Shown here in pieces: positions 1-7,736 of a stretch of DNA of 64,000 bases. The stretch is from the NCBI RefSeq assembly GCF_029946505.1, contig NZ_JARZHG010000021.1, positions 123,417-187,416 of the forward strand. The letters run 5' to 3'. Both the position numbers and the translations under genes were made by a program. The DNA comes from Polyangium sp. y55x31 (lineage in GTDB: Bacteria > Myxococcota_A > Polyangia > Polyangiales > Polyangiaceae). Within the stretch, counting starts at the first letter, position 1. Each line of letters begins with the position of its first letter. The notes beneath the pieces are model-generated. The model saw only the letters and a list, made by a program, of their open reading frames with translations. It did no database searches and was not told the DNA's origin.

Positions 1-521
1 CGGGTGGGCTGGCTGGAAAAACCCATCCCGATCGGGTTCGCGGGCTCGAACGCGCCCGAGATGTGGTCCATGCCGCCGTAGCACTTGTCGAAGCGGAGCG
101 GCACGGGCTCGACGAACGGCGCGGGATCCGAGGGCGCGACGGCGCCGCGCCAGTTCTTCACGTACACGCGCGGCCCGTGCACGACGACGACCTTGCGCAG
201 CGTGCCGACCTGGAGCCACGCATAAACGCGCCCCTTGATCCCGGCCGAGCGCGGCGGCGGATACGCGATTCCCACGAGGCCGACGTCGGTGCCGGGCTTC
301 TCGTCGGCCACGAGATCCGCTGGAAAACGCACGCCCCCGCCGCCGTCGCCCTCGTCGACGCGGCGCACCGGCGCGAGCGCGAGCCTCGGCGCGCCCTCGC
401 GGCTCACCTTGTAGGCCATCTTGGCCACGACGACGGCGACGTCGCGGCCGTGCCGGTCCATCGTCGTTTCGCCGTCGACGCTCGCCCAGCTGATGTTCTC
501 GACGAGCGCCTCGAAATTCAT
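1..521 (-). CDS. DUF2169-domain protein (3' part outside window)
   Basis: The reading frame starts at an ATG at 521 on the minus strand and is still open at base 1, so only the first ~173 residues are visible. They fit the DUF2169 family: an N-terminal 'N-F-x-A-L-V' strand, a 'VVVAKMAYKV' segment, a 'DL..DEKPGTDVGLVG.AY' block, then 'V.VHGPRVYVKNWRG', 'PFVEPVPLRFDKCYGGMD' and 'PANPIGMGF'. DUF2169 proteins are often encoded beside type VI secretion spike and effector genes, where an adaptor role has been proposed. No T6SS gene is visible here, so the role is open. It lies 60 nt downstream of the protease-like gene on the same strand, so the two are probably co-transcribed. Family assignment is fairly secure; function is not. 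Confidence 0.75.
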   Translation of the reverse strand, partial: MNFEALVENISWASVDGETTMDRHGRDVAVVVAKMAYKVSREGAPRLALAPVRRVDEGDGGGGVRFPADLVADEKPGTDVGLVGIAYPPPRSAGIKGRVYAWLQVGTLRKVVVVHGPRVYVKNWRGAVAPSDPAPFVEPVPLRFDKCYGGMDHISGAFEPANPIGMGFSSQPT

Positions 522-581
522 TGCGGCACGGATGGTAAACGCACCCGTCGCCGCGCCACAAGCCTTCCGGGCGTGAACGAA

Positions 582-3212
582 TCAGGAATCGAAGACGAGA
601 TCGGTCCGGGTCTCGCGCTCGCGCGGGGCGATACGCGCCGTGGCTTTGCGCGCGCGCAGATGATCGCCGAGGTCGAGGAAGAGGTGGGCGAGGCTCGTGT
701 AGATCTGCACGGCCTTGCGCGTGCCCGGCTCGAAGCCGCGATCGGCCTCCTCCAGCGCGCGGCACGCGTTCATGTATGCGGCGTCGCGATCACTCCGGCT
801 CACGGCGAGTCGCGCGAGGCTGTAATGAATACGCGCCATTCGACGGTGCGGGGTCGCGCCGGTCGAGGTCATGGCCATTTCGTTGTAAAAGTTCAATGCC
901 CGCTCGAGCCGCTCCTGGGAGCGCTGCGTCGTGCCGGAGAGGACCTCGACCCAGCCGAGATCCATGTCGATCTCGGCGCAGAGATCGGCCGGCGCCGAGC
1001 CGCGGCTCCCGAGGTCGTGGGCTTTTTCGAGCAGCTCGCGCGCCTCGGCGTACGAGAGCTCGCGCGCGCGCTGGTTGCCCACGCGGGCGAGGATCTCGGC
1101 GGCCGGGACGAGCTCGATCTCGTGCTCGACGGCGGTCTTCGTGGTCTCCTGGATGTGCGGCCAGAGCTCGGTGCGCTCGCGCGCGCTCGCGTCGAGGTAG
1201 GCCATGAGCAGGAGATCGAGCGCGTCGTGCAGGGCCGCCGTGCGCTGATCGGGCGTGAGGAGATCACGCACGCGCGCCCGGAACGTGGGCTCGTAGGAGA
1301 CGACGTCGGCCTCCTCGCGCAAGAAGCCGAGCTTGAGCAGGACGGGCAAGGCCTCGCCGAGATCGCCGAAGCGCTCGCGCGGCAGGTCCGCCGCGGCGAA
1401 AAACGCGAGCACGCGGGCGAGGCGGACGGCGCGTGGATCCTCGCGGCTGGCCTTGAGCAGGGCGCGGTCGGGCGAGACCTCGACGTCGGCGTCGACGCCG
1501 GCGAGCGCGCGGAGCTTCTTCTCGATGCTGGTGAGCTCGGAGCCGTGGGCGTCGTCCGAGGCCGGCATCGGCAGCTTTTCGAGCACCTTGCGGGCGAGCT
1601 CGGGCTTGCCTTGGTCGAGCACGACGCGGCCGAAGGCGGCGGCGAGCTGCGCGGGCGTGGGGAGCAGGCCGGGGAACTCGCGCGACCAGCGGCCCGGCAG
1701 GGCCATGGGCGAGAGCATGCGCATGGCGCGGTCGAGGTCCTCCATGCCGCTCTCGATCTCGCCGTGGTAGGCCTTGGCGAGGGCGTGCGCGTGCCACGAG
1801 AGCACGTCGCCGCCGGGCATGAGCTTGCCGAGGATGGCGCCGTGCTTCTCGGCGACCTCGCGCGAGAGGAGCCCGTCGTACGTGCCCTCGCGACAACGAG
1901 CGATCCAGCGGAGCGCGAGGACGAGCTGCTGGGTCGTCTCCATGCGGCTCGACTCGACCTCCTCGTCCTCCTGGGGATCGTCGAGCCAGAAGAGCGCCTG
2001 CTCGGCGTGGTCGACGAGGAGGAAGGCGGCCGCGCGCAAGATGTCGGGTTGCTCCCGCGAGGGGATCGCGATGACGCTGCGAGGCTGGCCCGCCCAGAGG
2101 AGGAGGCGACCTGCGGCCTTTTCGGGCGGGCGCGGGCGGTTCGGGTCCTCGGAGTCGGGCGGCGGGGCGTGGACGTGGTCGGCGACGGCGCGGCCGAGCG
2201 CGGCCCACTCGGCGAGGGGACGGCCTTTCTTGAGGTCGGCGCGCAGGGCGGTGACGACGCCGTGCAGGTGCTTCGAGGAGCGCAGGAGGTTCGCCAGGCG
2301 CGCGTCGGCGCACTCGGGCGACCACTCGGAGGGCGGCAGGAGCTCGCAGGCGCGGCCGATGCTGCGGAAGACGTCCTCGTCGAGCTCGCCGGCGAGGCTC
2401 TTGGCGCAAGCGAGGCCGAGATGCGCGGCGCCGGAGGAGGCGTCGAGGCGCAGGGCGGCGCGGTAGTGCTCGACGAGCGTCGCGGGATTCGAGCCTTCGT
2501 GCTCCTCGTGCTGGGCCGCGACGAGGTGCATGAGGGCGAGCGACTGCGCCATGGTCGGCGCCTTCGCGACGCGCGGGGTCGGCGCTCCGAGGGGGATCTT
2601 CCACTTGCGGTTGCGCTCGTAGAAGCGGTCGATCGTGGTGACGATGCCCTCGGTGCCGCCCTCGGCTTCGTGACGGCCCGCGATGCCGACGAGGCGCTGG
2701 CGGCTGTCGAGGATGGGCCCGCCGGCCTCGTTCTCGTGGACGACCTGGAGGAGGCGCGGCAGGGGCGGGAGGGTGTCGGGCTGGGACTTGCGAGGCGGCG
2801 GCTCGTCGGGCTCGCCGGCGACGAGGGAGACGCTGCTCCAGTGCAGGACGACCGCGCGCTTGGCGAGGGCGTTCTCGACGCTGTCGCGGAAGCCGACGAG
2901 GGTGACCGGGGTGTCGAGGTCGAAGTCCTTGAGCTCGTCGGCCGGCATGAGCCGGAGGACGTGGGGGAGCTCCTCGGCGCAGCGGAGGATGGCGAGGTCG
3001 CCCTCTTCGCTCGGGAGGACCTGCACGACCTCGGCGGTGCGGACCTGCTCGCCGGCGCGGAGGAGTTTTACGTGGGGGGCGTTCTCGCAGACGCGCGCGA
3101 CCGTGAGGAGGTGGTGGGGGCCGACCGCGACGGCGGTGAAGTGGCCGCCGCCGGGAGCGAAGGCAAGCCAAATCGCGGCCTCGACGGCGGGCTGCGGGGA
3201 GGGGGCCACCAT
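582..3212 (-). CDS. Inactive trypsin-like domain fused to TPR-like helical repeats
   Basis: The product has 876 residues. Residues ~10-200 follow a chymotrypsin/HtrA-like fold, but two of the three catalytic residues are absent. The 'T-A-A-H' position reads 'LLTVARVC' (Arg40 for His), the Asp is kept in 'GDLAIL' (Asp72), and the 'N-S-G-G-P' oxyanion motif reads 'E-A-G-G-P' (Ala163 for Ser). It should therefore bind rather than cut. The rest is Ala/Leu/Glu-rich helical sequence with TPR-like repeats, clearest at residues ~690-870. There is no signal peptide, so it is probably cytoplasmic. The ATG at 3212 sits 7 nt after TACACT on the minus strand, which suggests a leaderless transcript. The downstream DUF2169 gene suggests a shared scaffold role. 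The function is unknown. Confidence 0.7.
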   Translation of the reverse strand: MVAPSPQPAVEAAIWLAFAPGGGHFTAVAVGPHHLLTVARVCENAPHVKLLRAGEQVRTAEVVQVLPSEEGDLAILRCAEELPHVLRLMPADELKDFDLDTPVTLVGFRDSVENALAKRAVVLHWSSVSLVAGEPDEPPPRKSQPDTLPPLPRLLQVVHENEAGGPILDSRQRLVGIAGRHEAEGGTEGIVTTIDRFYERNRKWKIPLGAPTPRVAKAPTMAQSLALMHLVAAQHEEHEGSNPATLVEHYRAALRLDASSGAAHLGLACAKSLAGELDEDVFRSIGRACELLPPSEWSPECADARLANLLRSSKHLHGVVTALRADLKKGRPLAEWAALGRAVADHVHAPPPDSEDPNRPRPPEKAAGRLLLWAGQPRSVIAIPSREQPDILRAAAFLLVDHAEQALFWLDDPQEDEEVESSRMETTQQLVLALRWIARCREGTYDGLLSREVAEKHGAILGKLMPGGDVLSWHAHALAKAYHGEIESGMEDLDRAMRMLSPMALPGRWSREFPGLLPTPAQLAAAFGRVVLDQGKPELARKVLEKLPMPASDDAHGSELTSIEKKLRALAGVDADVEVSPDRALLKASREDPRAVRLARVLAFFAAADLPRERFGDLGEALPVLLKLGFLREEADVVSYEPTFRARVRDLLTPDQRTAALHDALDLLLMAYLDASARERTELWPHIQETTKTAVEHEIELVPAAEILARVGNQRARELSYAEARELLEKAHDLGSRGSAPADLCAEIDMDLGWVEVLSGTTQRSQERLERALNFYNEMAMTSTGATPHRRMARIHYSLARLAVSRSDRDAAYMNACRALEEADRGFEPGTRKAVQIYTSLAHLFLDLGDHLRARKATARIAPRERETRTDLVFDS

Positions 3213-3219
3213 GGGCGCG

Positions 3220-3225
3220 AGTGTA
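3220..3225 (-). promoter_or_regulatory. Candidate leaderless -10 element (TACACT) of the protease-like gene
   Basis: TACACT on the minus strand is followed by 7 nt (CGCGCCC) and the ATG at 3212, with no Shine-Dalgarno sequence between. The same geometry recurs at five other genes in this window. Confidence 0.45.
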
Positions 3226-3297
3226 CCGGAAGCGGGCGCCGGAGAGGTAGGAAGTGGTGGACGGCAGGAAGCCGGCGGCGTGCGGAGGCGAGGCAGA

Positions 3298-4101
3298 TCA
3301 CCCGTGCGGCGCGACGACCTCGCCCGCGAGCACGCGCAGCCGACCCCGCATGCGCTTTTTGGCTTGCTCTTCGACCTGGCGGATGCGCTCCTTGCTCACG
3401 CCGAAGGCTGCTCCGAGCTCCGCCAGCGTCGCGGGTTCGTCCGACATGAGGCGGCGTTCGAGCACCTGCTGCTCCCGGGGCGAGAGCTCCGCGAGTGCCG
3501 CCTTCACGGCGCGCGTGAGCTCTGCGCGCTCGTCGGCACGACAAACCTCCGCCTCGGGAGAGAGCGCGCTGTCGGCCGGACCGTCGTTGTGGGGCGAGGT
3601 GTCGATCGGCGCGTCGGGCCCCGCGAGCAAGGGGATCAATTCGTGGGCGCGCTGCTCGGACAAACCCGTCTTCGCGGCGAGCGTCGTCGCGTCCCGCACG
3701 AACGCCCGGCGATAGAAGCGCACCGCGCGCCGCTCCGCCTTCGACGTGCCGAGACGCACGATCCTGTAGTTCCGCGTCACGTAATCGCGGATCTCGGCGC
3801 GGATCCAGTAATTCGCGAACGTCGCGAGCCTGTATCCGCGGGCCGGATCGAAGCGCTCGGCCGCCTGGAGCAGGCCGATGTTGCCCTGCTGCACGAGGTC
3901 CTCGAACGGCGCGCCCCAGCTCCGGTATTCGCGGGCGATCGTCGTCACGTACGAGAGGCACGCCTCGATGAGCAGCCGCCCGGCCTCACGATCGCCTGCT
4001 TTCCAGCGGATCGCGAGCTCGCGCTCGACCTCCGCGGACAGGATCCGCCGCCTCGCGATCTCCGCGCGGTACATCGACAACGCATCGGGTTCTGCGCTCA
4101 A
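3298..4101 (-). CDS. Sigma70-family (RpoH-like) RNA polymerase sigma factor
   Basis: A ~267-residue sigma factor. Region 2 is clear: 'DLVQQGNIGLLQAAERFDP' (2.2) then 'LATFANYWIRAEIRDYV' (2.3/2.4). The C-terminal region 4 contains 'LSPREQQVLERR' and the helix-turn-helix 'LAELGAAFGVSKERIRQVEEQA'. The N-terminus and size resemble RpoH, but the RpoH box region reads 'SKAERRAVRFYRRAF', so it is at best a divergent heat-shock-type factor. I chose the TTG at 4101 because GGAGG lies 7 nt upstream and the TTGA overlaps the stop codon of the efflux gene, which implies translational coupling. The ATG at 4074 is the alternative start and removes 9 residues. It is the third gene of the emrA-emrB-sigma operon, which is unusual for a sigma factor. 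Confidence 0.82.
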   Translation of the reverse strand: MSAEPDALSMYRAEIARRRILSAEVERELAIRWKAGDREAGRLLIEACLSYVTTIAREYRSWGAPFEDLVQQGNIGLLQAAERFDPARGYRLATFANYWIRAEIRDYVTRNYRIVRLGTSKAERRAVRFYRRAFVRDATTLAAKTGLSEQRAHELIPLLAGPDAPIDTSPHNDGPADSALSPEAEVCRADERAELTRAVKAALAELSPREQQVLERRLMSDEPATLAELGAAFGVSKERIRQVEEQAKKRMRGRLRVLAGEVVAPHG

Positions 4102-5687
4102 TGCCCTGCCTCCACCTTGACGCCTTGTTGTGGTTTGCCGAGCAGCATCACCAGGGGCAAAAACAGCACGATGAGCGCGCCGGCGAGCCAGAACGTGTCC
4201 GCGAACGACATGATCGATCCCTGCTGCGACACCGTCCCGGAGAGCAACGTCAGCGCGCGCTGCTTGGCCTCCGCCGCGGACGCGCCTTTGGCCATCATCG
4301 CGCCCGTCAGCATGTCGACCCGCTCGATCGTCGCGGGATCGTTCGACACGAGCTTCTCCGCGATGACGGCCGCGTGAAAGGCCTGCCGCCGGGTCAGCAT
4401 CATCGAGAGCAGCGCGACGCCGACGCTGCCCCCGAGCATTCGCGTCAAATTGAAGAAGCCCGTCGCGGAGGCGACGTCCTTGCGCGGAATGGGGCCGAGC
4501 GAGGCCATCGAGAGCGGCAAGAACATGAACACGGTGCCGAGCGAGCGCACGATGAGCGGCCAGAAGAGATCGTCGCCGCTCGTCATCGGGTTCATCGTGG
4601 AGAACATCGCGAGCGAGCTCGCCAGGATGAGCGCCCCGATCACCAGCATGAGCCGCGGATCCATCTTGCGCGCGAGCCTGCCCGCGACCTGCATCATCGC
4701 CGCCGTGGCCAGCGCGCCGGGCAGCATCATGAGGCCCGTCTGTTGCGACGTGTACCGCAGGATCGTCTGCGCGAAGATCGGCACCGCGAAGAGCCCGCCG
4801 TACAGGGCCATGCCCACGACCACCGAGAGGATGCTGCCCGCCCACAACGAGCGGTACCGGAGCACGCGCAGATCCACGACGGGCTCGTCCGAAGCGAGCG
4901 CGCGGCGCACGAAGAGCACGAGCGACACGATCGACGTGACGCACAGGGCGACGATCAGCGGATCATCGAACCAGTCGTGGGAGTTTCCCTCCTCGAGGAA
5001 CGTCTGCAGGCAGCCGAGCCCGATGGCCAGCATGGCGATGGAGGTCCAGTCGATGCTCTTCGGAGGCGTCTTGTGTGGCTCGTCGGGCGGGAGCGCCGAG
5101 AGGCAGAGCAGCACCGCGAGCACGCCGAGCGGCAGGTTGATGAAGAAGATCCACCGCCAGCCGACGTTCGTCACGATGTAACCGCCCAGCGTGGGGCCGA
5201 TCGCGGGGCCCGCGATGACGATGGCCCCGAAGAACGATTGCGCCGTGGCCTGCTCCTCCTTGGGGAACGTCTCGAAGAGGATCGACTGCGCCTTGGCCAT
5301 CAGGCCGCCGCCCGTGATTCCCTGCAAAACACGCGCGATGACCAGCATCGGCAGGCTCGTCGCGAGCCCGCACAGGACGGAGGCCACCGTGAAGCCCACG
5401 AGCGAGAAGAGAAAATACTTTTTCTTGCCAAACCTGTGCCCGAGCCACGCGGCGAGCGGCAGGATGATGACGTTCGCGACGGCGTAACTCGACACGATCC
5501 AGCTCGCCTGGCTGAGCGACGCGCCGAGCGAGGTCTGCATGTCGGCGAGCCCGACGTTGACGATGCTCGTGTCGATGACCTCGAGCAGCGCGCCGATGGC
5601 CACCGCGATGGCCACGGCCCACTTGTTGTTCCCGGGCGCGGCGGCGGCGAGCGCGGGCGGCGCGACGGCGACTTGTGCTCGAGCCAC
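4098..5687 (-). CDS. DHA2-family MFS multidrug exporter (EmrB/QacA-like)
   Basis: The product is ~529 residues with 14 hydrophobic segments and the DHA2 signatures 'LEVIDTSIVNVGL' (motif D1, helix 1), 'GHRFGKKKYF' (motif A loop) and 'GPAIGPTLGGYI' (motif C). It should export toxic compounds by proton antiport, working with the adjacent HlyD-type adaptor across the envelope. The GTG at 5687 is preferred because AGGAGG lies 7 nt upstream; the open frame continues further upstream only inside the adaptor gene. It begins 11 nt after the adaptor stop, so both come from one transcript. Expression is probably controlled by the divergent TetR through the palindrome at 6955-7016. The substrate cannot be read from the sequence. 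Confidence 0.9.
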   Translation of the reverse strand: MARAQVAVAPPALAAAAPGNNKWAVAIAVAIGALLEVIDTSIVNVGLADMQTSLGASLSQASWIVSSYAVANVIILPLAAWLGHRFGKKKYFLFSLVGFTVASVLCGLATSLPMLVIARVLQGITGGGLMAKAQSILFETFPKEEQATAQSFFGAIVIAGPAIGPTLGGYIVTNVGWRWIFFINLPLGVLAVLLCLSALPPDEPHKTPPKSIDWTSIAMLAIGLGCLQTFLEEGNSHDWFDDPLIVALCVTSIVSLVLFVRRALASDEPVVDLRVLRYRSLWAGSILSVVVGMALYGGLFAVPIFAQTILRYTSQQTGLMMLPGALATAAMMQVAGRLARKMDPRLMLVIGALILASSLAMFSTMNPMTSGDDLFWPLIVRSLGTVFMFLPLSMASLGPIPRKDVASATGFFNLTRMLGGSVGVALLSMMLTRRQAFHAAVIAEKLVSNDPATIERVDMLTGAMMAKGASAAEAKQRALTLLSGTVSQQGSIMSFADTFWLAGALIVLFLPLVMLLGKPQQGVKVEAGH

Positions 5688-5698
5688 GACGAACCCTC

Positions 5699-6943
5699 CT
5701 ATCCGCGGGTATCGATGGACAGCTCGACGCTCATGCCGGGCCTGAGCACGAGTCCTTGCGGCACGTCGCGCAGCTTCACGCGCACCGGCACGCGCTGGAC
5801 CACCTTCGTGTAGTTGCCGCTCGCGTTGTCCGGCGGCAGCAGCGTGAAACGCGAGCCGGTCGCGCCGGACAAACTTTCGAGCTCGCCCTGCAGGGTGACG
5901 CCGGGCAAAGCGTCGACCACCAGCCGCGCAGGCTGGCCCGGGTGCATCTTCGCGACCTGCGTCTCCTTGAAGTTCGCCGTGATCCACAGAAGCGGCGTCA
6001 CGAGCTGCACGATGGCCTGCCCCGCTGCGACCTGTTGCCCCACGGCAATCGTCTTCTTCGAGGCCACGCCGTCCGCGGGGGCCACGATGCGCGTGTACGA
6101 AAGCTCGAGCTTCGCGAGATCACGCGCGGCCTTGGCGATGGCCACCTGCGCCCGCGCCGTCTTGGCCCGCGCATGCGCCTGCGCGACGAGCGCGTCCACG
6201 TTGCTCGATTGCTGCAATTTCGCCGAGGCTTCCGTCGTGCGACTCCGCGCCACGGCGATGTTTGCCCGCAGCGTCGACAGCCGCGCCTTCGCCGCTTCCA
6301 GGTTTGCCTGCGCCACGGCGAAGCTCGTCTCTGATTGATCGAACGAGGCTTGCGGCAGCGCGCCCTGTTCGAGCAGCTTGCGGTTGCGATTGCGATCGGA
6401 CTCGGCCTGCTTGAAGGCAGTTTCTGCGGACTTGACGGAAGCCTCCGCCTCCTTGAGCTGATCGGCCGCCGATACCACGCCGCCTTGCGCCGTCTGGAGC
6501 GACGCTTCGGCGACGGACTTGTTGCCGAGGGCGTTGATCTCGGCCACGCGCGCGTCCGCTTCGGCGGCCTCGGCCGCGGCCTCGGCGGCCTCTACGTTCG
6601 CCTCGGCCTGCGCGAGCTTGGCCTTCGCGCTCTCGTCGTCGAGCACGGCCAGCACATCGCCGGCCTTGACCGCTTGGTTCTCGTTGATGAGCACCTGCGC
6701 GATCGTCCCGCCCGTGCGCGCCGGGACCGCGATCACCTCGCCGTCCACCTGTGCGTTGTCCGTGCTCTCCAGCGTGCGGTGCGTCCACCAGTACCCGCCG
6801 CCGCCGCCGACGGCAGCGAGCGCCAGGACGAACAGGAGCGCGCGCCCCTTGTTTTTTGGCTTCACGGAGGCGCCCGCGGCAGCGCTCCCCTGCACGGCGG
6901 GGGCTTGGGGAACGACGTCGGAAGGTGATGTCGCAGTGCTCAT
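5699..6943 (-). CDS. HlyD/EmrA-family membrane fusion protein
   Basis: The product is 414 residues. One membrane helix (~31-52, followed by 'WWTHRTLESTDNAQVDGEVIAVPARTGG' split across the first lipoyl half) leads into an Ala-rich coiled coil at ~85-265, then the second lipoyl half and beta-barrel ('YTRIVAPADGVASKKTIAVGQ', 'ANFKETQ', 'PGMSVELSIDTRG'). The 'STDNAQVDG' motif is typical of EmrA/VceA-like adaptors of DHA2 pumps. It would link the inner-membrane MFS pump to an outer-membrane channel; no TolC-like gene lies nearby. The ATG at 6943 is preceded by GAGGG. It is the first gene of the operon and starts 12 nt from the left arm of the palindrome shared with tetR. Confidence 0.9.
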   Translation of the reverse strand: MSTATSPSDVVPQAPAVQGSAAAGASVKPKNKGRALLFVLALAAVGGGGGYWWTHRTLESTDNAQVDGEVIAVPARTGGTIAQVLINENQAVKAGDVLAVLDDESAKAKLAQAEANVEAAEAAAEAAEADARVAEINALGNKSVAEASLQTAQGGVVSAADQLKEAEASVKSAETAFKQAESDRNRNRKLLEQGALPQASFDQSETSFAVAQANLEAAKARLSTLRANIAVARSRTTEASAKLQQSSNVDALVAQAHARAKTARAQVAIAKAARDLAKLELSYTRIVAPADGVASKKTIAVGQQVAAGQAIVQLVTPLLWITANFKETQVAKMHPGQPARLVVDALPGVTLQGELESLSGATGSRFTLLPPDNASGNYTKVVQRVPVRVKLRDVPQGLVLRPGMSVELSIDTRG

Positions 6944-6954
6944 GCGTGACCCTC

Positions 6955-7016
6955 AAGGCAACTTGTTGTTGCCATAGTACCGACGACCGGGTACATTGGC
7001 AACAACAAGTTGCCTT
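6955..7016. promoter_or_regulatory. Large double palindrome between emrA-like and tetR genes (operator)
   Basis: AAGGCAACTTGTTGTTGCCA (6955-6974) is repeated as a perfect reverse complement at 6997-7016. Each 20-bp arm itself contains GGCAAC-TTGTT-GTTGCC, so the element holds two nested TetR-type sites. The 22-bp centre carries a smaller inverted repeat, GTACC/GGTAC. It lies between two divergent start codons (6943 minus, 7069 plus), the expected place for the operator of the adjacent TetR. Confidence 0.8.
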
Positions 7017-7056
7017 TGTGGCAGATCAGCGCGAAAGTTCTGGAGGATCCGTTCGG

Positions 7057-7062
7057 TAGACT
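7057..7062 (+). promoter_or_regulatory. Candidate leaderless -10 element (TAGACT) of tetR
   Basis: TAGACT is followed by CGGCCC and the ATG at 7069. A GGAGG at 7042-7046 is too far upstream (over 20 nt) to act as a ribosome binding site, so initiation on a leaderless mRNA is likely. Confidence 0.45.
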
Positions 7063-7068
7063 CGGCCC

Positions 7069-7722
7069 ATGCGTCACGACAGCACCCCCCCGCCCGCTCA
7101 TCGAACCCGCCGCACCGAGGGCACGCGCGTCCGCGGACGCGCGGAACGCGTCGTTTCGGCCGTGCTCACCGCGACGCACGAGGAGCTCGGGCGCGTGGGT
7201 TACGGCGCGCTGCGCATCGAGGATGTCGCGGCACGCTCGGGGGTGAACAAGACGACGATCTACCGGCGCTGGCCGACGAAGGCGGAGCTCGTCGCGGCGT
7301 CGATGCGCGCGGCTCACGACGAGGAGGAGGCGATCGACACGGGCACGCTGCGCGGGGACCTCCTCACCGTGGTGATGCGGACCGTGCGGACGTGCCAAAC
7401 CCCCACGGGCCGAGGCATCGTGCGGATGATGCAAATGGAGCGCGCGGATCCGGAGGTCGAGGCCCTTTCGAGGGTCCTGCGCGATCGACGCCGGCAGCGC
7501 AATACGGCCTTGCTCGAACGTGGCATCGCGCGCGGCGAATTGCCCGCGGATGTGAACAAGGAGCTCCTCCTCGATCTCGTCTTCGGGGGGATTTATGCGC
7601 GCCTCATCCATCGCGGCGAGGACGTCAGCGAGGACTACGCCGCCGCGGCCATCAACACCGTACTCGCGGGCGCCTGCGCAGGTGCGGCGCGCTTGCCGAA
7701 CGAGTCACAGCAGCAGAAGTAG
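7069..7722 (+). CDS. TetR-family repressor
   Basis: The product is 217 residues. The N-terminal HTH reads 'LGRVGYGALRIEDVAARSGVNKTTIYRRWPTKAELV' in family order, the classic TetR recognition helix followed by 'RW.TKAEL'. The C-terminal half is a helical ligand domain resembling TetR_C_11-type regulators ('RGIVRMMQMERADPEVEAL', 'LLDLVFGGIYARLI'). It is transcribed away from the efflux operon and 14 nt upstream of the P450 gene, so it probably represses both directions. The inducer could be a substrate of the pump or of the P450; the sequence does not say which. Confidence 0.9.
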   Translation: MRHDSTPPPAHRTRRTEGTRVRGRAERVVSAVLTATHEELGRVGYGALRIEDVAARSGVNKTTIYRRWPTKAELVAASMRAAHDEEEAIDTGTLRGDLLTVVMRTVRTCQTPTGRGIVRMMQMERADPEVEALSRVLRDRRRQRNTALLERGIARGELPADVNKELLLDLVFGGIYARLIHRGEDVSEDYAAAAINTVLAGACAGAARLPNESQQQK

Positions 7723-7736
7723 CCAGAGAGGACGAT

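Noticed and set aside
63..3449. A 1128-codon open frame on the plus strand over the protease-like gene
   Set aside because: Its Arg/Asp/Leu/Glu-rich composition is that of the complement of GC-rich coding DNA, no domain is visible, and the minus-strand frame has clear protein motifs.
3298..4101. Sigma factor considered as the housekeeping heat-shock RpoH
   Set aside because: The RpoH box is poorly conserved and the operon context is efflux, so I give only a family-level call.
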